Assembly: GCA_019120675.1 (NCBI GenBank)
Contig: DWUQ01000001.1
Location: 1-32,625, forward strand
Length of the DNA stretch: 32,625 nt
Reading direction: 5' to 3'
Source of the DNA: Candidatus Paenalcaligenes intestinipullorum
Lineage (GTDB): Bacteria > Pseudomonadota > Gammaproteobacteria > Burkholderiales > Burkholderiaceae_B
Shown: positions 1 to 7,904 of the stretch, piece by piece
Layout: each line of letters opens with the position of its first letter
How positions within the stretch are numbered: the first letter of the stretch is position 1
The notes under the pieces: model-generated
What the model was told of the DNA's origin: nothing
What the model saw: the letters and a program-made list of their open reading frames with translations, nothing else
Databases searched by the model: none
Made by a program: the position numbers and the translations under genes

Positions 1-1980
1 GGCAATCTCGGAGATGTGCAGCAAGCCATCACGACCTGGCAGCACTTGCACGATGGCACCGAAGTCCAACAAACGCAGCACCGGACCTTCGTACTCTTGG
101 CCAACTTCGACTTCAGCAGTGAGCTCTTTGATACGACGCTCGGCTTCGCGGGCTTGATCTAAATCTGCACTGGAAATCGTGATGGTACCGTCGTCGCCGA
201 TGTCGATCTGCGTGCCGGTTTCCTCGGTGAGGCTGCGGATGGTAGCGCCGCCTTTACCGATGACGTCACGGATTTTCTCGGGATTGATCTTGACCGTCAA
301 CATGCGTGGCGCAAAAGCGGACAGCTCGGTGCGGGAGCCTTCCATAGCTTCTTGCATACGACCCAAGATATGCAGGCGACCTTCTTTGGCTTGAGCCAAG
401 GCAACTTGCATGATTTCAGTGGTGATGCCTTGGATTTTGATGTCCATTTGCAAAGCAGTAATACCATGCTCCGTACCAGCTACTTTGAAGTCCATATCGC
501 CGAGGTGGTCTTCGTCACCAAGAATATCGGTCAGTACGGCAAATTTACCACCGTCTTTGATTAGGCCCATAGCCACACCAGCAACGTGGTCTTTGATGGG
601 CACACCAGCGTCCATCAAGGCCAAGGAGCCGCCACATACCGTAGCCATCGAGGAGGAGCCATTGGACTCGGTCACTTCGGAGACCAAGCGAATGGAATAC
701 TGGAAATCCTCGTTAGCAGGCAGCAAATGCGTGAGCGCACGCTTAGCCAAACGACCGTGACCGATCTCACGACGGCGTGGCGCACCAAAGCGGCCGGTTT
801 CGCCGGTAGAAAACGGCGGGAAATTGTAGTGCAGCATGAAGCGATCACGCGAATCACCCATGACGGAGTCAAGGATTTGCTCGTCTTGGCGGGTGCCTAA
901 GGTCGCAATCACTAACGCCTGAGTTTCACCACGGGTGAACAGTACGCTACCGTGTGTACGAGGCAATACGCCTGTACGGATAGCAATTGGGCGTACGGTA
1001 CGGGTGTCGCGGCCGTCGATACGTGGCTCGCCGCTGAGGATCTGGCTGCGGACGATTTCGCTTTCGAGTGCGAACAAGAGGTTGTCGACTTCGACGTTAT
1101 CGGGCGCGGCTTCGCCTTTGGCTTCGGCCTGCTCGGCCAAAGTGGCTTTGGTTTGCGCGTTGATTTCCTTCAAACGCTGAGTACGAGCTTGCTTTTCGCG
1201 AATTTGGTAGGCGGCCTTGAGGCCATCAAACGCAGCACCACGGATGGCTGTGATTAACGCTTCGTTAGCGGCAGGCGCTTGCCAATCCCACTCGGGCTTG
1301 CCGGCTTCGGCAACGAGATCGTGGATGGCGTTGATGGCGGCTTGCATTTGCTCATGCCCAAAGGCAATGGCACCCAGCATGACTTCCTCGGTGAGCTGCT
1401 CAGCATCCGACTCAACCATCAGCACCGCGGCTTCGGTACCCGCTACGACCAAGTCCAGCTTGGAGTCGGCAGATTGGGCGGTGGTGGGGTTGAGCACGTA
1501 ACCACCGTTGACATAGCCCACACGAGCGGCACCAACGGGACCATTGAAAGGAATACCGGAGATGGCCAACGCAGCAGAAGAGCCGATCAGCGCGGGGATG
1601 ACGGGATCGACTTCGGGGTTGACCGACAACACGTGTACGATGACCTGTACTTCGTTGTAGAAGCCTTCAGGAAACAATGGACGCAATGGACGGTCGATCA
1701 AGCGCGAGGTGAGGGTTTCACGCTCGGAGGGCTTGCCTTCGCGCTTAAAAAAGCCGCCAGGAATGCGGCCAGCGGCGTAGGTTTTCTCGACGTAATCGAC
1801 AGTAAGTGGGAAGAAATCTTGGCCAGGCTTGGCGTTTTTGGCACCCACGACAGTGGCTAAAATAACGGTGTCTTCGACAGTAACCAGTACGGCACCGGAG
1901 GCTTGACGAGCAATCTCGCCGGTTTCAAGCACGACTTCGTGCTGACCATATTGAAACTTTTTAGTAACTTTATTGAACAT
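1..1980 (-). CDS. pnp: Polyribonucleotide nucleotidyltransferase (PNPase), 3' part cut by window edge
   Basis: This is a 3'-to-5' phosphorolytic exoribonuclease that degrades mRNA, usually as a trimer bound to RNase E in the degradosome. The 660 residues visible of about 710 start MFNKVTKKFQYGQHEVVLETG and include the first RNase PH-like core with RIPGGFFKREGKPSE and LTSRLIDRPLRPLFP. Near the window edge there is a KH-domain motif DVIGKGGATIR and the opening of an S1 domain (DGLLHISEIA), where the sequence leaves the window. The ATG at 1980 follows an AAGGAA ribosome site. It lies downstream of rpsO on the same strand, as in most Proteobacteria. A terminator hairpin ends only about 20 bases before the start codon, so pnp is probably transcribed by read-through from rpsO. 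Identity is certain; only the C-terminus is missing. Confidence 0.97.
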   Translation of the reverse strand, partial: MFNKVTKKFQYGQHEVVLETGEIARQASGAVLVTVEDTVILATVVGAKNAKPGQDFFPLTVDYVEKTYAAGRIPGGFFKREGKPSERETLTSRLIDRPLRPLFPEGFYNEVQVIVHVLSVNPEVDPVIPALIGSSAALAISGIPFNGPVGAARVGYVNGGYVLNPTTAQSADSKLDLVVAGTEAAVLMVESDAEQLTEEVMLGAIAFGHEQMQAAINAIHDLVAEAGKPEWDWQAPAANEALITAIRGAAFDGLKAAYQIREKQARTQRLKEINAQTKATLAEQAEAKGEAAPDNVEVDNLLFALESEIVRSQILSGEPRIDGRDTRTVRPIAIRTGVLPRTHGSVLFTRGETQALVIATLGTRQDEQILDSVMGDSRDRFMLHYNFPPFSTGETGRFGAPRRREIGHGRLAKRALTHLLPANEDFQYSIRLVSEVTESNGSSSMATVCGGSLALMDAGVPIKDHVAGVAMGLIKDGGKFAVLTDILGDEDHLGDMDFKVAGTEHGITALQMDIKIQGITTEIMQVALAQAKEGRLHILGRMQEAMEGSRTELSAFAPRMLTVKINPEKIRDVIGKGGATIRSLTEETGTQIDIGDDGTITISSADLDQAREAERRIKELTAEVEVGQEYEGPVLRLLDFGAIVQVLPGRDGLLHISEIA

Positions 1981-1998
1981 TCATGCGTTCCTTACAAT

Positions 1999-2041
1999 AA
2001 AAAACCGTGCCCGTCACGAAACCAGTTCGCAACGGGCACGG
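1999..2041 (-). terminator. Rho-independent terminator / processing hairpin between rpsO and pnp
   Basis: Perfect 10-base arms CCGTGCCCGT (2005-2014) and ACGGGCACGG (2032-2041), with a further inner CGAA/TTCG pairing. Read on the minus strand, the stem is followed directly by a run of T. It sits after rpsO and immediately before pnp, where E. coli has both a terminator and an RNase III-cleaved hairpin used in PNPase autoregulation. Confidence 0.85.
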
Positions 2042-2076
2042 CCATTAGCATGGGGAAATAACACATCCCCGATACA

Positions 2077-2349
2077 TTACCTGCGCAGACCGAGTTTTTG
2101 AATTAACTCGCGGTAGGACTCGGGCTTACGATCACGTAAGTAGTCGAGCAATTTGCGGCGACGGCTAACCATGCGCAGCAAACCACGACGGGAGTGGAAA
2201 TCTTTGGTGTGGCTTTTGAAGTGCTCGGTTAAATGCACGATACGTGCTGTAAGCAAAGCAACTTGTACTTCGGGGGAACCGGTATCACCGGCTGTGCGTT
2301 GGTATTCCGAAACGATTTCGGCTTTTTGTTTGGGGTTGGCAACAGACAT
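2077..2349 (-). CDS. rpsO: 30S ribosomal protein uS15
   Basis: Small-subunit protein that binds 16S rRNA early in assembly at the central three-way junction. The 90-residue product starting MSVANPKQKAEIVSEYQR carries the family core GDTGSPEVQVALLTARI, LTEHFKSHTKDFHSRRGLL and the C-terminal SYRELIQKLGLRR; the usual length is 89. An upstream in-frame extension to 2502 is not part of the protein: the ATG at 2349 has AGAGGA seven bases ahead and gives the canonical N-terminus. It precedes pnp on the same strand. Its leader has a perfect 6-base hairpin (CAAGGC 2374-2379 with GCCTTG 2386-2391), which could matter because S15 often represses its own mRNA through leader structure; that last point is inference. 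Confidence 0.97.
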   Translation of the reverse strand: MSVANPKQKAEIVSEYQRTAGDTGSPEVQVALLTARIVHLTEHFKSHTKDFHSRRGLLRMVSRRRKLLDYLRDRKPESYRELIQKLGLRR

Positions 2350-2439
2350 TTTGCTATCCTCTAATACATGCGACAAGGCCGAGGAGCCTTGACGTGTAAA
2401 TAATGAAAAAACCTCGCCCCATATAGGCAAGGATTGGCA

Positions 2440-2445
2440 ATTATA
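2440..2445 (-). promoter_or_regulatory. Probable -10 box of the rpsO promoter
   Basis: The minus strand reads a perfect TATAAT at 2445-2440, about 90 bases before the rpsO start codon. The best -35 candidate is TTCACC at 2470-2465, with a long 19-base spacer, so the -35 is unsure. Confidence 0.45.
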
Positions 2446-2492
2446 ACGAAGATTAACGGCTTGCGGTGAAAAACTTGCGTGGCTGGGTGATT

Positions 2493-2508
2493 TAGCACGC
2501 ACGTGCTA
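2493..2508. repeat. Palindrome in the rpsO/lipoprotein divergent region
   Basis: TAGCACG (2493-2499) and CGTGCTA (2502-2508) are perfect arms with two bases between. The site lies upstream of the rpsO -10 box and about 57 bases before the divergent lipoprotein start, the right place for a regulator site. No known regulator was recognised. Confidence 0.5.
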
Positions 2509-2564
2509 CCCACCATTTTAAAAATCGTAGATCAAGAGACAGTCGCTTAGTTCAGGAGACGATG

Positions 2565-3125
2565 ATGCTTCAATCCTTCAATTTCACCTCTCAACATGCA
2601 TCCAAGCGCTCCAGCGCTGTAGTAAAAGGCTGGCTAGCTATCAGCGGCTTGGCCTTGCTGAGCGCATGCAGCGGCTTTCAGCAGGTGCAGCCGGGTACGT
2701 CTTACAGCGAACTGGTGCAGCGTTTTGGTATGCCTCAGCAACAATGCCAGTCTGACTCCACAGCTGGCGGACAGATTCTGAATTGGTCTGGCCAACCGAT
2801 GGGGCGCTTTGCGTGGACCGCCGAGCTGGATGAGGCCGAACGTGTGGTGAGTATGCAGCAGATGCTAAGCGATACCGGCTTTGCCAAGCTCAACACGGGC
2901 GACTGGGATCAGCAACGCGTGGCCTGTTGGTTTGGCCGCCCTGCCCTAATTGAGCAAGCGCGGTATCAGGGCAAGCGCCATGAAACGTGGACCTACCGCT
3001 ATCTGCAGCCTGCCCAGTACTTAGCGCATTTTTATATTTATTTTGATGAGTCGGGCCAAGTGCGGCATTTTCACCCTGGCCCCGACCCATTAGAAATGAA
3101 CGATGGCTGGTTTTTTAGGCCTTAA
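2565..3125 (+). CDS. Putative outer-membrane lipoprotein, BamE/OmlA-like N-terminal motif
   Basis: Function not known. The protein of about 186 residues has a basic N-region (SKRSSAVVKG), a hydrophobic stretch and a lipobox ending LLSAC near residue 35, so signal peptidase II should cut before this Cys and the mature protein be lipid-anchored. Just after it, PGTSYSELVQRFGMP resembles the BamE/OmlA-type turn 'G.s..ev...lG.P'. Later motifs include WTYRYL and HFYIYFDESGQV, a beta-rich pattern of the same kind. Two ATGs stand in tandem at 2562 and 2565. AGGAG at 2554-2558 is only 3 bases before the first and 6 before the second, so 2565 is preferred. It is transcribed alone, divergent from rpsO and convergent with pssA. 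Confidence 0.75.
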   Translation: MLQSFNFTSQHASKRSSAVVKGWLAISGLALLSACSGFQQVQPGTSYSELVQRFGMPQQQCQSDSTAGGQILNWSGQPMGRFAWTAELDEAERVVSMQQMLSDTGFAKLNTGDWDQQRVACWFGRPALIEQARYQGKRHETWTYRYLQPAQYLAHFYIYFDESGQVRHFHPGPDPLEMNDGWFFRP

Positions 3126-3136
3126 TCCTGCCTAAA
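3113..3136. terminator. Hairpin at the convergent ends of the lipoprotein gene and pssA
   Basis: TTTAGGC (3113-3119) pairs with GCCTAAA (3130-3136) across the lipoprotein stop codon. T-rich sequence precedes it and A-rich sequence follows, so it may act as a weak terminator, mainly on the minus-strand side. The T-tract is poor, so this is tentative. Confidence 0.35.
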
Positions 3137-3155
3137 CCTAAAAACCAAGTATTTC

Positions 3156-3917
3156 TCAGCCTTCACGTCGCTGACGCAGCAGCTGGCGCGCTCGGCGCCA
3201 GCGCCAAGCCATCAGCACCCAGCCCGATAAGCCGTAAATCACAAACAGTGAAAACAGCACAATCGGCGGATCGGTGGACACAAACACAAACAGCAACACA
3301 AACAGCAGCAGCACCCCAAAGGACACACGCTTGCCGTGACGGATGCTTTTGCCGCTGTAAAACGGCGCATTGGACACCATAGACACACCCGCATAGATGG
3401 TGAGCACAAAGGCCAGCCACTGCATGGTATCGGAGGACACGGAAATTTTATTATCAACCGCTAGCCACACCAGCCCAGCCATCAGCGCTGCGGCCGCTGG
3501 GCTAGGCAAACCTTGGAAAAAGCTTTTGTCGACGACGGCGATGTTGGTGTTGAAGCGGGCTAAGCGTAAAGCGGCACCGGCCACAAACACAAAGGCGGCC
3601 ACCCAACCCCAACGCCCTAAATCCTGCAAGGCCCACACATACATGACTAAGGCGGGCGCAATACCAAAAGACATTAAGTCCGCCATGGAGTCGTACTGCT
3701 CGCCAAAGGCGGATTGGCTGTTGGTCATGCGTGCAACGCGCCCATCCATGCCGTCGAACACCAAGGCTACAAAGATGGCAATGGCGGCGACCTCGAAACG
3801 GTGATTCATGGCCTGCACAACGGCATAAAAGCCTGCAAACAGGTTGGCCGTGGTAAAGGCATTGGGCAATAAATAAATACCGCGACGCCGTTTTTCTTCC
3901 AAATGCGGGACACTCAT
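3156..3917 (-). CDS. pssA: CDP-diacylglycerol--serine O-phosphatidyltransferase
   Basis: Inner-membrane enzyme making phosphatidylserine from CDP-diacylglycerol and L-serine, the first committed step to phosphatidylethanolamine. The 253-residue protein has several membrane helices and the full CDP-alcohol phosphotransferase signature: D58-G59-x2-A62-R63-x8-G72-x3-D76-x3-D80, within FDGMDGRVARMTNSQSAFGE. This is the integral-membrane type, unlike the unrelated E. coli PssA. The ATG at 3917 has no clear Shine-Dalgarno sequence. A strong terminator at 4021-4058 separates it from ilvC, so it should have its own promoter in 3918-4020. In many Burkholderiales pssA sits just downstream of the ilv operon, as here. 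Confidence 0.95.
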   Translation of the reverse strand: MSVPHLEEKRRRGIYLLPNAFTTANLFAGFYAVVQAMNHRFEVAAIAIFVALVFDGMDGRVARMTNSQSAFGEQYDSMADLMSFGIAPALVMYVWALQDLGRWGWVAAFVFVAGAALRLARFNTNIAVVDKSFFQGLPSPAAAALMAGLVWLAVDNKISVSSDTMQWLAFVLTIYAGVSMVSNAPFYSGKSIRHGKRVSFGVLLLFVLLFVFVSTDPPIVLFSLFVIYGLSGWVLMAWRWRRARQLLRQRREG

Positions 3918-3950
3918 ACAGTTAGTTTTGATTAGTCAGTGGAAAGCCTC

Positions 3951-3980
3951 AAGCATAACCTAGACGGTTTGATTATGCTT
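3951..3980. repeat. Inverted repeat upstream of pssA
   Basis: AAGCATAA (3951-3958) and TTATGCTT (3973-3980) are perfect 8-base arms around a 14-base centre, about 34 bases before the pssA start. It could be a leader hairpin or an operator. On the minus strand a -10-like CATAAT lies within the upstream arm. Confidence 0.5.
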
Positions 3981-4020
3981 AGGATTAGGCTAAAACGATA
4001 ACTCGATAGTGTGCCTTAGC

Positions 4021-4058
4021 GCAAAAAAGCCCACGTATTAGCGCGTGGGCTTTTTTGC
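4021..4058. terminator. Bidirectional rho-independent terminator after ilvC
   Basis: Perfect 15-base arms GCAAAAAAGCCCACG (4021-4035) and CGTGGGCTTTTTTGC (4044-4058) with an 8-base loop. The GC core is flanked by an A-run on one side and a T-run on the other, so it can stop transcription in both directions. It closes the ilvB-ilvN-ilvC operon before pssA. Confidence 0.9.
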
Positions 4059-4106
4059 TTTAGCAAACTAAGCAAACGAAGCGGCACAGGCCGCTGGTAC
4101 AGCCGC

Positions 4107-5123
4107 TTAGTTTTTGCTTTGGTCGACCATTTTGTTGGCGGCGATCCAAGGCATCATGGCGCGCAGCTGAGCACCCACTTTCTCGATTTGCGAGTCGGCG
4201 TTGATGCGACGACGTGCAGTCATGGACGGTGCGCCCGCAGCGTGCTCGAGGATGAAGTTCTTGGCGTATTCACCGTTTTGGATGTTTTCCAAGCACTCGC
4301 GCATGGCTTTGCGTGTTTCGTCGGTAACGATGCGTGGGCCAGTAACGTACTCGCCATACTCCGCGTTGTTGGAGATGGAGTAGTTCATGTTAGCAATGCC
4401 GCCTTCGTAGATCAGGTCAACAATGAGCTTGAGCTCGTGCAAGCACTCAAAGTAGGCCATTTCAGGTGCGTAACCGGCTTCGACTAGGGTATCGAAACCC
4501 GCTTTGATCAATTCAACTGCGCCACCGCACAATACGGCTTGCTCGCCGAATAGGTCAGTTTCGGTTTCTTCGCGGAAGTTGGTCTCGATGATACCGGCAC
4601 GACCGCCACCGTTGGCGCTGGCGTAGGACAAAGCCACATCACGTGCGGCACCGGATACGTCTTGGTAAACCGCTACGAGGTGAGGCACACCGCCGCCCTG
4701 CTGGTAGGTAGCGCGCACGGTATGACCAGGTGCTTTGGGGGCAACCATGATCACGTCGACGTCTTTGCGAGGTACGACTTGGCCGTAGTGAACGTTGAAG
4801 CCGTGTGCAAAGGCCAACGCAGCGCCCGCTTTGATGTTGGGCTCGATTTGGTTGCGGTAGACTTCGGCGATGCTTTCGTCGGGCAACAGGATCATGACAA
4901 CGTCCGCGTCTTTGACAGCGTCGGCGACTTCTTTAACCTTGAGGCCAGCGCCTTCGGCTTTGGACCACGATGCACCGTCTTTACGCAAACCCACGGTCAC
5001 GTTGACACCGGACTCGTTGAGGTTGTTGGCGTGGGCATAGCCTTGGGAACCGTAACCAATGATGGCAACGTTTTTGCCTTTGATTAAAGACTGATCGCAG
5101 TCCTTGTCGTAAAAAACTTTCAT
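4107..5123 (-). CDS. ilvC: Ketol-acid reductoisomerase (NADP+)
   Basis: Second common step of isoleucine and valine synthesis: Mg2+-dependent alkyl migration followed by NADPH reduction of acetolactate or acetohydroxybutyrate. The 338-residue product is class I (short form). It begins MKVFYDKDCDQSLIKGKNVAI, with the Rossmann motif GYGSQGYAHANNL, then the metal-binding region ETDLFGEQAVLCGG and the C-terminal knotted domain (LIVDLIYEGGIANMNYSIS). An in-frame extension upstream to 5144 is rejected, because the ATG at 5123 has GGAG eight bases ahead and gives the standard N-terminus. It is the last gene of ilvB-ilvN-ilvC, with a 106-base hairpin-rich gap after ilvN. Confidence 0.97.
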   Translation of the reverse strand: MKVFYDKDCDQSLIKGKNVAIIGYGSQGYAHANNLNESGVNVTVGLRKDGASWSKAEGAGLKVKEVADAVKDADVVMILLPDESIAEVYRNQIEPNIKAGAALAFAHGFNVHYGQVVPRKDVDVIMVAPKAPGHTVRATYQQGGGVPHLVAVYQDVSGAARDVALSYASANGGGRAGIIETNFREETETDLFGEQAVLCGGAVELIKAGFDTLVEAGYAPEMAYFECLHELKLIVDLIYEGGIANMNYSISNNAEYGEYVTGPRIVTDETRKAMRECLENIQNGEYAKNFILEHAAGAPSMTARRRINADSQIEKVGAQLRAMMPWIAANKMVDQSKN

Positions 5124-5140
5124 TAAATCTGCTCCAAATA

Positions 5141-5215
5141 CCAAGTTACAACTTGGCGTGCGGGGTATCCCGGACTTGGGATGACAATTAATCGCTGCGG
5201 CGCGTAAGCCGCAGC
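5141..5215 (-). repeat. Cluster of hairpins between ilvN and ilvC
   Basis: Two perfect inverted repeats, GCTGCGGC/GCCGCAGC (5194-5201 and 5208-5215) and CCAAGTT/AACTTGG (5141-5147 and 5150-5156), flank a small GGG/CCC hairpin near 5162-5172. None has a T-run, so they are more likely mRNA stability or processing structures than terminators. Confidence 0.55.
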
Positions 5216-5229
5216 AGGTTAGATGGGGT

Positions 5230-5721
5230 TTACAGCTTTAAGACGCGCTCGCCGCGGCTAATGCCGGATACCCCGGTACGTACGGTTTCGAGGATGGCGC
5301 TCGGATCTAGAGCCTCAATAAAGGCCGAGATTTTTTCTTGCACGCCAGTGAGCTCGATGGTGTAGGTTTTGTCGGTGACATCAATAATACGACCACGGAA
5401 AATATCCGCCATGCGTTTGACTTCCTCGCGCTCTTTGCCCACAGCACGCACCTTGATTAGCATGAGCTCGCGCTCGACGTGCGCCCCTTCGGACAAGTCC
5501 ACCACCTTGACCACATCAATCAAGCGGTTGAGATGCTTGGTGATTTGCTCGATGGTTTCGTCGGGACCAATGGTAACAATGGTCATGCGTGATAGAGAGT
5601 GGTCTTCGGTGGGGGCAACGGTGAGGGTTTCAATGTTGTAACCACGCGCCGAAAACAAGCCCACCACACGCGACAAGGCACCGGGTTCGTTTTCAATGAG
5701 GATCGAAATAACGTGCTTCAT
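5230..5721 (-). CDS. ilvN: Acetolactate synthase small (regulatory) subunit
   Basis: Regulatory partner of the large subunit; it activates the enzyme and binds valine for feedback inhibition. At 163 residues it matches the IlvH-type length. The ACT domain is at the N-terminus (MKHVISILIENEPGALSRVV, then GLFSARGYNIETLTVAPTED), followed by the C-terminal small-subunit domain (ELMLIKVRA to the C-terminal RGERVLKL). Its ATG overlaps the ilvB stop as ATGA (5721-5718), with GGAG inside the end of ilvB, so the two subunits are translationally coupled and made in matched amounts. Some annotations would call this ilvH. Confidence 0.96.
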   Translation of the reverse strand: MKHVISILIENEPGALSRVVGLFSARGYNIETLTVAPTEDHSLSRMTIVTIGPDETIEQITKHLNRLIDVVKVVDLSEGAHVERELMLIKVRAVGKEREEVKRMADIFRGRIIDVTDKTYTIELTGVQEKISAFIEALDPSAILETVRTGVSGISRGERVLKL

Positions 5722-7457
5722 GCTTTCTCTCCTTTTTTGAGGTCATCGGCGTTGATAATCATGTCGGTGAGACCACGCCCGGCTTTAACCATCGGCCAAA
5801 CGTTTTCGGTTTGATCGGTGATGAAGTCCATAAATACGAGGCGGTCCTTGTACTTGGTGAAGGCTTCGCGAATAGCAGGCAACACATCGGCGGGTTTTTC
5901 AATGCGCATACCAACGTGGCCATAACTTTCGACCAGCTTTACAAAGTCCGGCAAGGCGTCCACATACGACTCAGAATAACGGGAACCGTAATCAAGCTCT
6001 TGCCACTGACGCACCATACCCAAATAGCGGTTATTCAAGCAGAGGATCTTGGGCGTCATGCGGTACTGCAAGCAGGTGGACAGCTCTTGGATGTTCATCT
6101 GAATTGAAGCTTCGCCAGTGATGACCGCGATTTCGGAGTCAGGGTTGGCCATTTGCACACCCATGGCGTAGGGCAAACCCACACCCATGGTGCCTAAGCC
6201 GCCCGAGTTAATCCAATGACGGGGCTTGTTGAAGCGGTAGTACTGCGCCGCCCACATTTGGTGCTGCCCTACGTCGGAGGTCACAAACGCATCGCCCCCG
6301 GTAACTTCCCAAAGGGCCTCGACCACGGACTGAGGCTTGATCACTTCGTCGGAAGGCTTGTAGGAGAAAGATTTTTTCTCGCGCCATTCGTTGATCTGCT
6401 GCCACCATTTGGCCAGTGCGGTTTTGTTTTTCTCGGTGTTGGTGCGCGCTTGGGCGTAGAGCTCGTTGAACTCGACCAACACGTCTTTGACACAGCCCAC
6501 AATCGGCACATCTACCTTGACACGCTTGGCGATGGAGGATGGGTCGATATCGATGTGGATAATTTTGCGTGGCACTTGCATGAAGTGACGGGGGTTGGCA
6601 ATGACTCGGTCGTCAAAGCGCGCGCCCACGGCAATCAACACATCGCTGTGCTGCATTGCCATATTGGCTTCGTAGCTGCCGTGCATCCCGGGCATGCCCA
6701 CAAACTGATCGTCGGTGCCCGGGTAGGCACCCAAGGCCATCAATGTGGTGGTGCAGGGTGCGCCACTGAGCTTGACCAGCTCTTTGACCTCTTCGGAGGC
6801 GTCGGACAGGATCGCTCCACCACCCACATAGATCATGGGGCGTTCCGCATGCGCCAGCAACTGGGCGGCTTTTTTGATTTGCCCTTGGTGGCCTTTGGTG
6901 ACGGGAGAGTACGAGCGGAGCTTGACCTCGCCGCGCTTGGGCGTGTAGCGTGCCGTGGCGACGGTGATGTCTTTGGGGATATCGACTAGGACGGGGCCAG
7001 GACGACCTGTGCTAGCAATGTAAAAGGCTTTACGAATGGTGTCAGCCAGCTCGCGTACATCGCGCACTAAAAAGTTGTGCTTGACGCAAGGGCGAGTAAT
7101 ACCGACCGCATCGCATTCTTGGAAAGCGTCTTCGCCAATAGCTTGGGTGCCCACCTGACCACTGATGATCACCATGGGGATCGAATCGGTGTAAGCGGTC
7201 GCAATGCCGGTTACGGCGTTGGTAATACCGGGGCCACTGGTGACTAGAGCCACCCCTACTTTGTTGGACGAGCGGGAATAGGCATCGGCCGCATGCACGG
7301 CAGCCTGTTCGTGTCGAACCAGGATGTGACGAAATCGGTCTTGTTTGAAAATTGCGTCGTAGATATAGAGTACTGCGCCACCAGGATAGCCGAAAACGTG
7401 TTCTACGCCTTCGTCGGCTAAGGTGCGCACGACGATGTCGGCGCCATTGAGTTCCAT
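5718..7457 (-). CDS. ilvB: Acetolactate synthase large (catalytic) subunit
   Basis: ThDP- and FAD-dependent enzyme condensing two pyruvates, or pyruvate with 2-oxobutyrate, in the first common step of valine, leucine and isoleucine synthesis. The 579-residue product starts MELNGADIVVRTLADEGVEHV. Catalytic Glu50 lies in VRHEQAAVHAADAYSR, the FAD domain has GARFDDR, and the ThDP-binding region reads TGEASIQMNIQEL...NNRYLGMVRQWQ. The GEAS form of this motif differs from the textbook GDGS but fits the conserved spacing. The reading frame runs on to 7709, but ATG 7457 has AAGGAAA nine bases ahead and gives the family N-terminus. It is first in the ilvB-ilvN-ilvC operon, after a long untranslated region. 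Confidence 0.96.
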   Translation of the reverse strand: MELNGADIVVRTLADEGVEHVFGYPGGAVLYIYDAIFKQDRFRHILVRHEQAAVHAADAYSRSSNKVGVALVTSGPGITNAVTGIATAYTDSIPMVIISGQVGTQAIGEDAFQECDAVGITRPCVKHNFLVRDVRELADTIRKAFYIASTGRPGPVLVDIPKDITVATARYTPKRGEVKLRSYSPVTKGHQGQIKKAAQLLAHAERPMIYVGGGAILSDASEEVKELVKLSGAPCTTTLMALGAYPGTDDQFVGMPGMHGSYEANMAMQHSDVLIAVGARFDDRVIANPRHFMQVPRKIIHIDIDPSSIAKRVKVDVPIVGCVKDVLVEFNELYAQARTNTEKNKTALAKWWQQINEWREKKSFSYKPSDEVIKPQSVVEALWEVTGGDAFVTSDVGQHQMWAAQYYRFNKPRHWINSGGLGTMGVGLPYAMGVQMANPDSEIAVITGEASIQMNIQELSTCLQYRMTPKILCLNNRYLGMVRQWQELDYGSRYSESYVDALPDFVKLVESYGHVGMRIEKPADVLPAIREAFTKYKDRLVFMDFITDQTENVWPMVKAGRGLTDMIINADDLKKGEKA

Positions 7458-7904
7458 AATGAAATTTCCTTTCAGTCTTTGTGCACGCACCCCGATTGGC
7501 ACCAAAGCCCGAGCTTGAGCTTGAGTTAGCAACATGACCTGGCGCTTTGTAGCCCACTGGACTACGCCACCCAAGCACACTGCCAACCCGCCTGCACTCA
7601 TCGAAATACAGCACGTGCGTAACGAGCCACGCAATAGCTTGAAATGGATGTCTTGGCTACACACGCTTGTGGCGCGGCCAACAGACCACTTACAAAATAT
7701 GAGGCGCAAAAAACGAGCGGGTAACCCGTATGGTGAGCCCTATTGCCCAATCGGATGGAAATGGGAAGCTGCTACTTTACCTTGTCACCTAAATGGGAGC
7801 AAGCATATTTGTTGGGAAAGTGCAAATCTCCTTACAAAGACTTCTCACTGCTTTCCTGATAAAGCCCTATATACTTAAAGGTTGAATTCGGTGGATGATT
7901 GGAC
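7458..7904. other. 447-base intergenic region, ilvB leader and divergent promoter zone
   Basis: Separates divergent ilvB and the FUSC gene. No convincing gene was found. The reading frame continuous with ilvB (to 7709) and a 114-codon plus-strand frame (7534-7878) lack family features. No terminator-type hairpin or run of Ile/Val/Leu codons marks a classical attenuator. A weak TATACT at 7870-7875 may be a -10 box for the FUSC gene. The ilvB promoter was not located with confidence. Confidence 0.5.

Noticed and set aside
6216..6989. 257-codon plus-strand frame
   Set aside because: It is antisense to ilvB, whose protein is clearly conserved throughout.
7534..7878. 114-codon plus-strand frame in the ilvB/FUSC gap
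   Set aside because: No ribosome site, low-complexity composition and no recognisable domain; it overlaps the ilvB leader.
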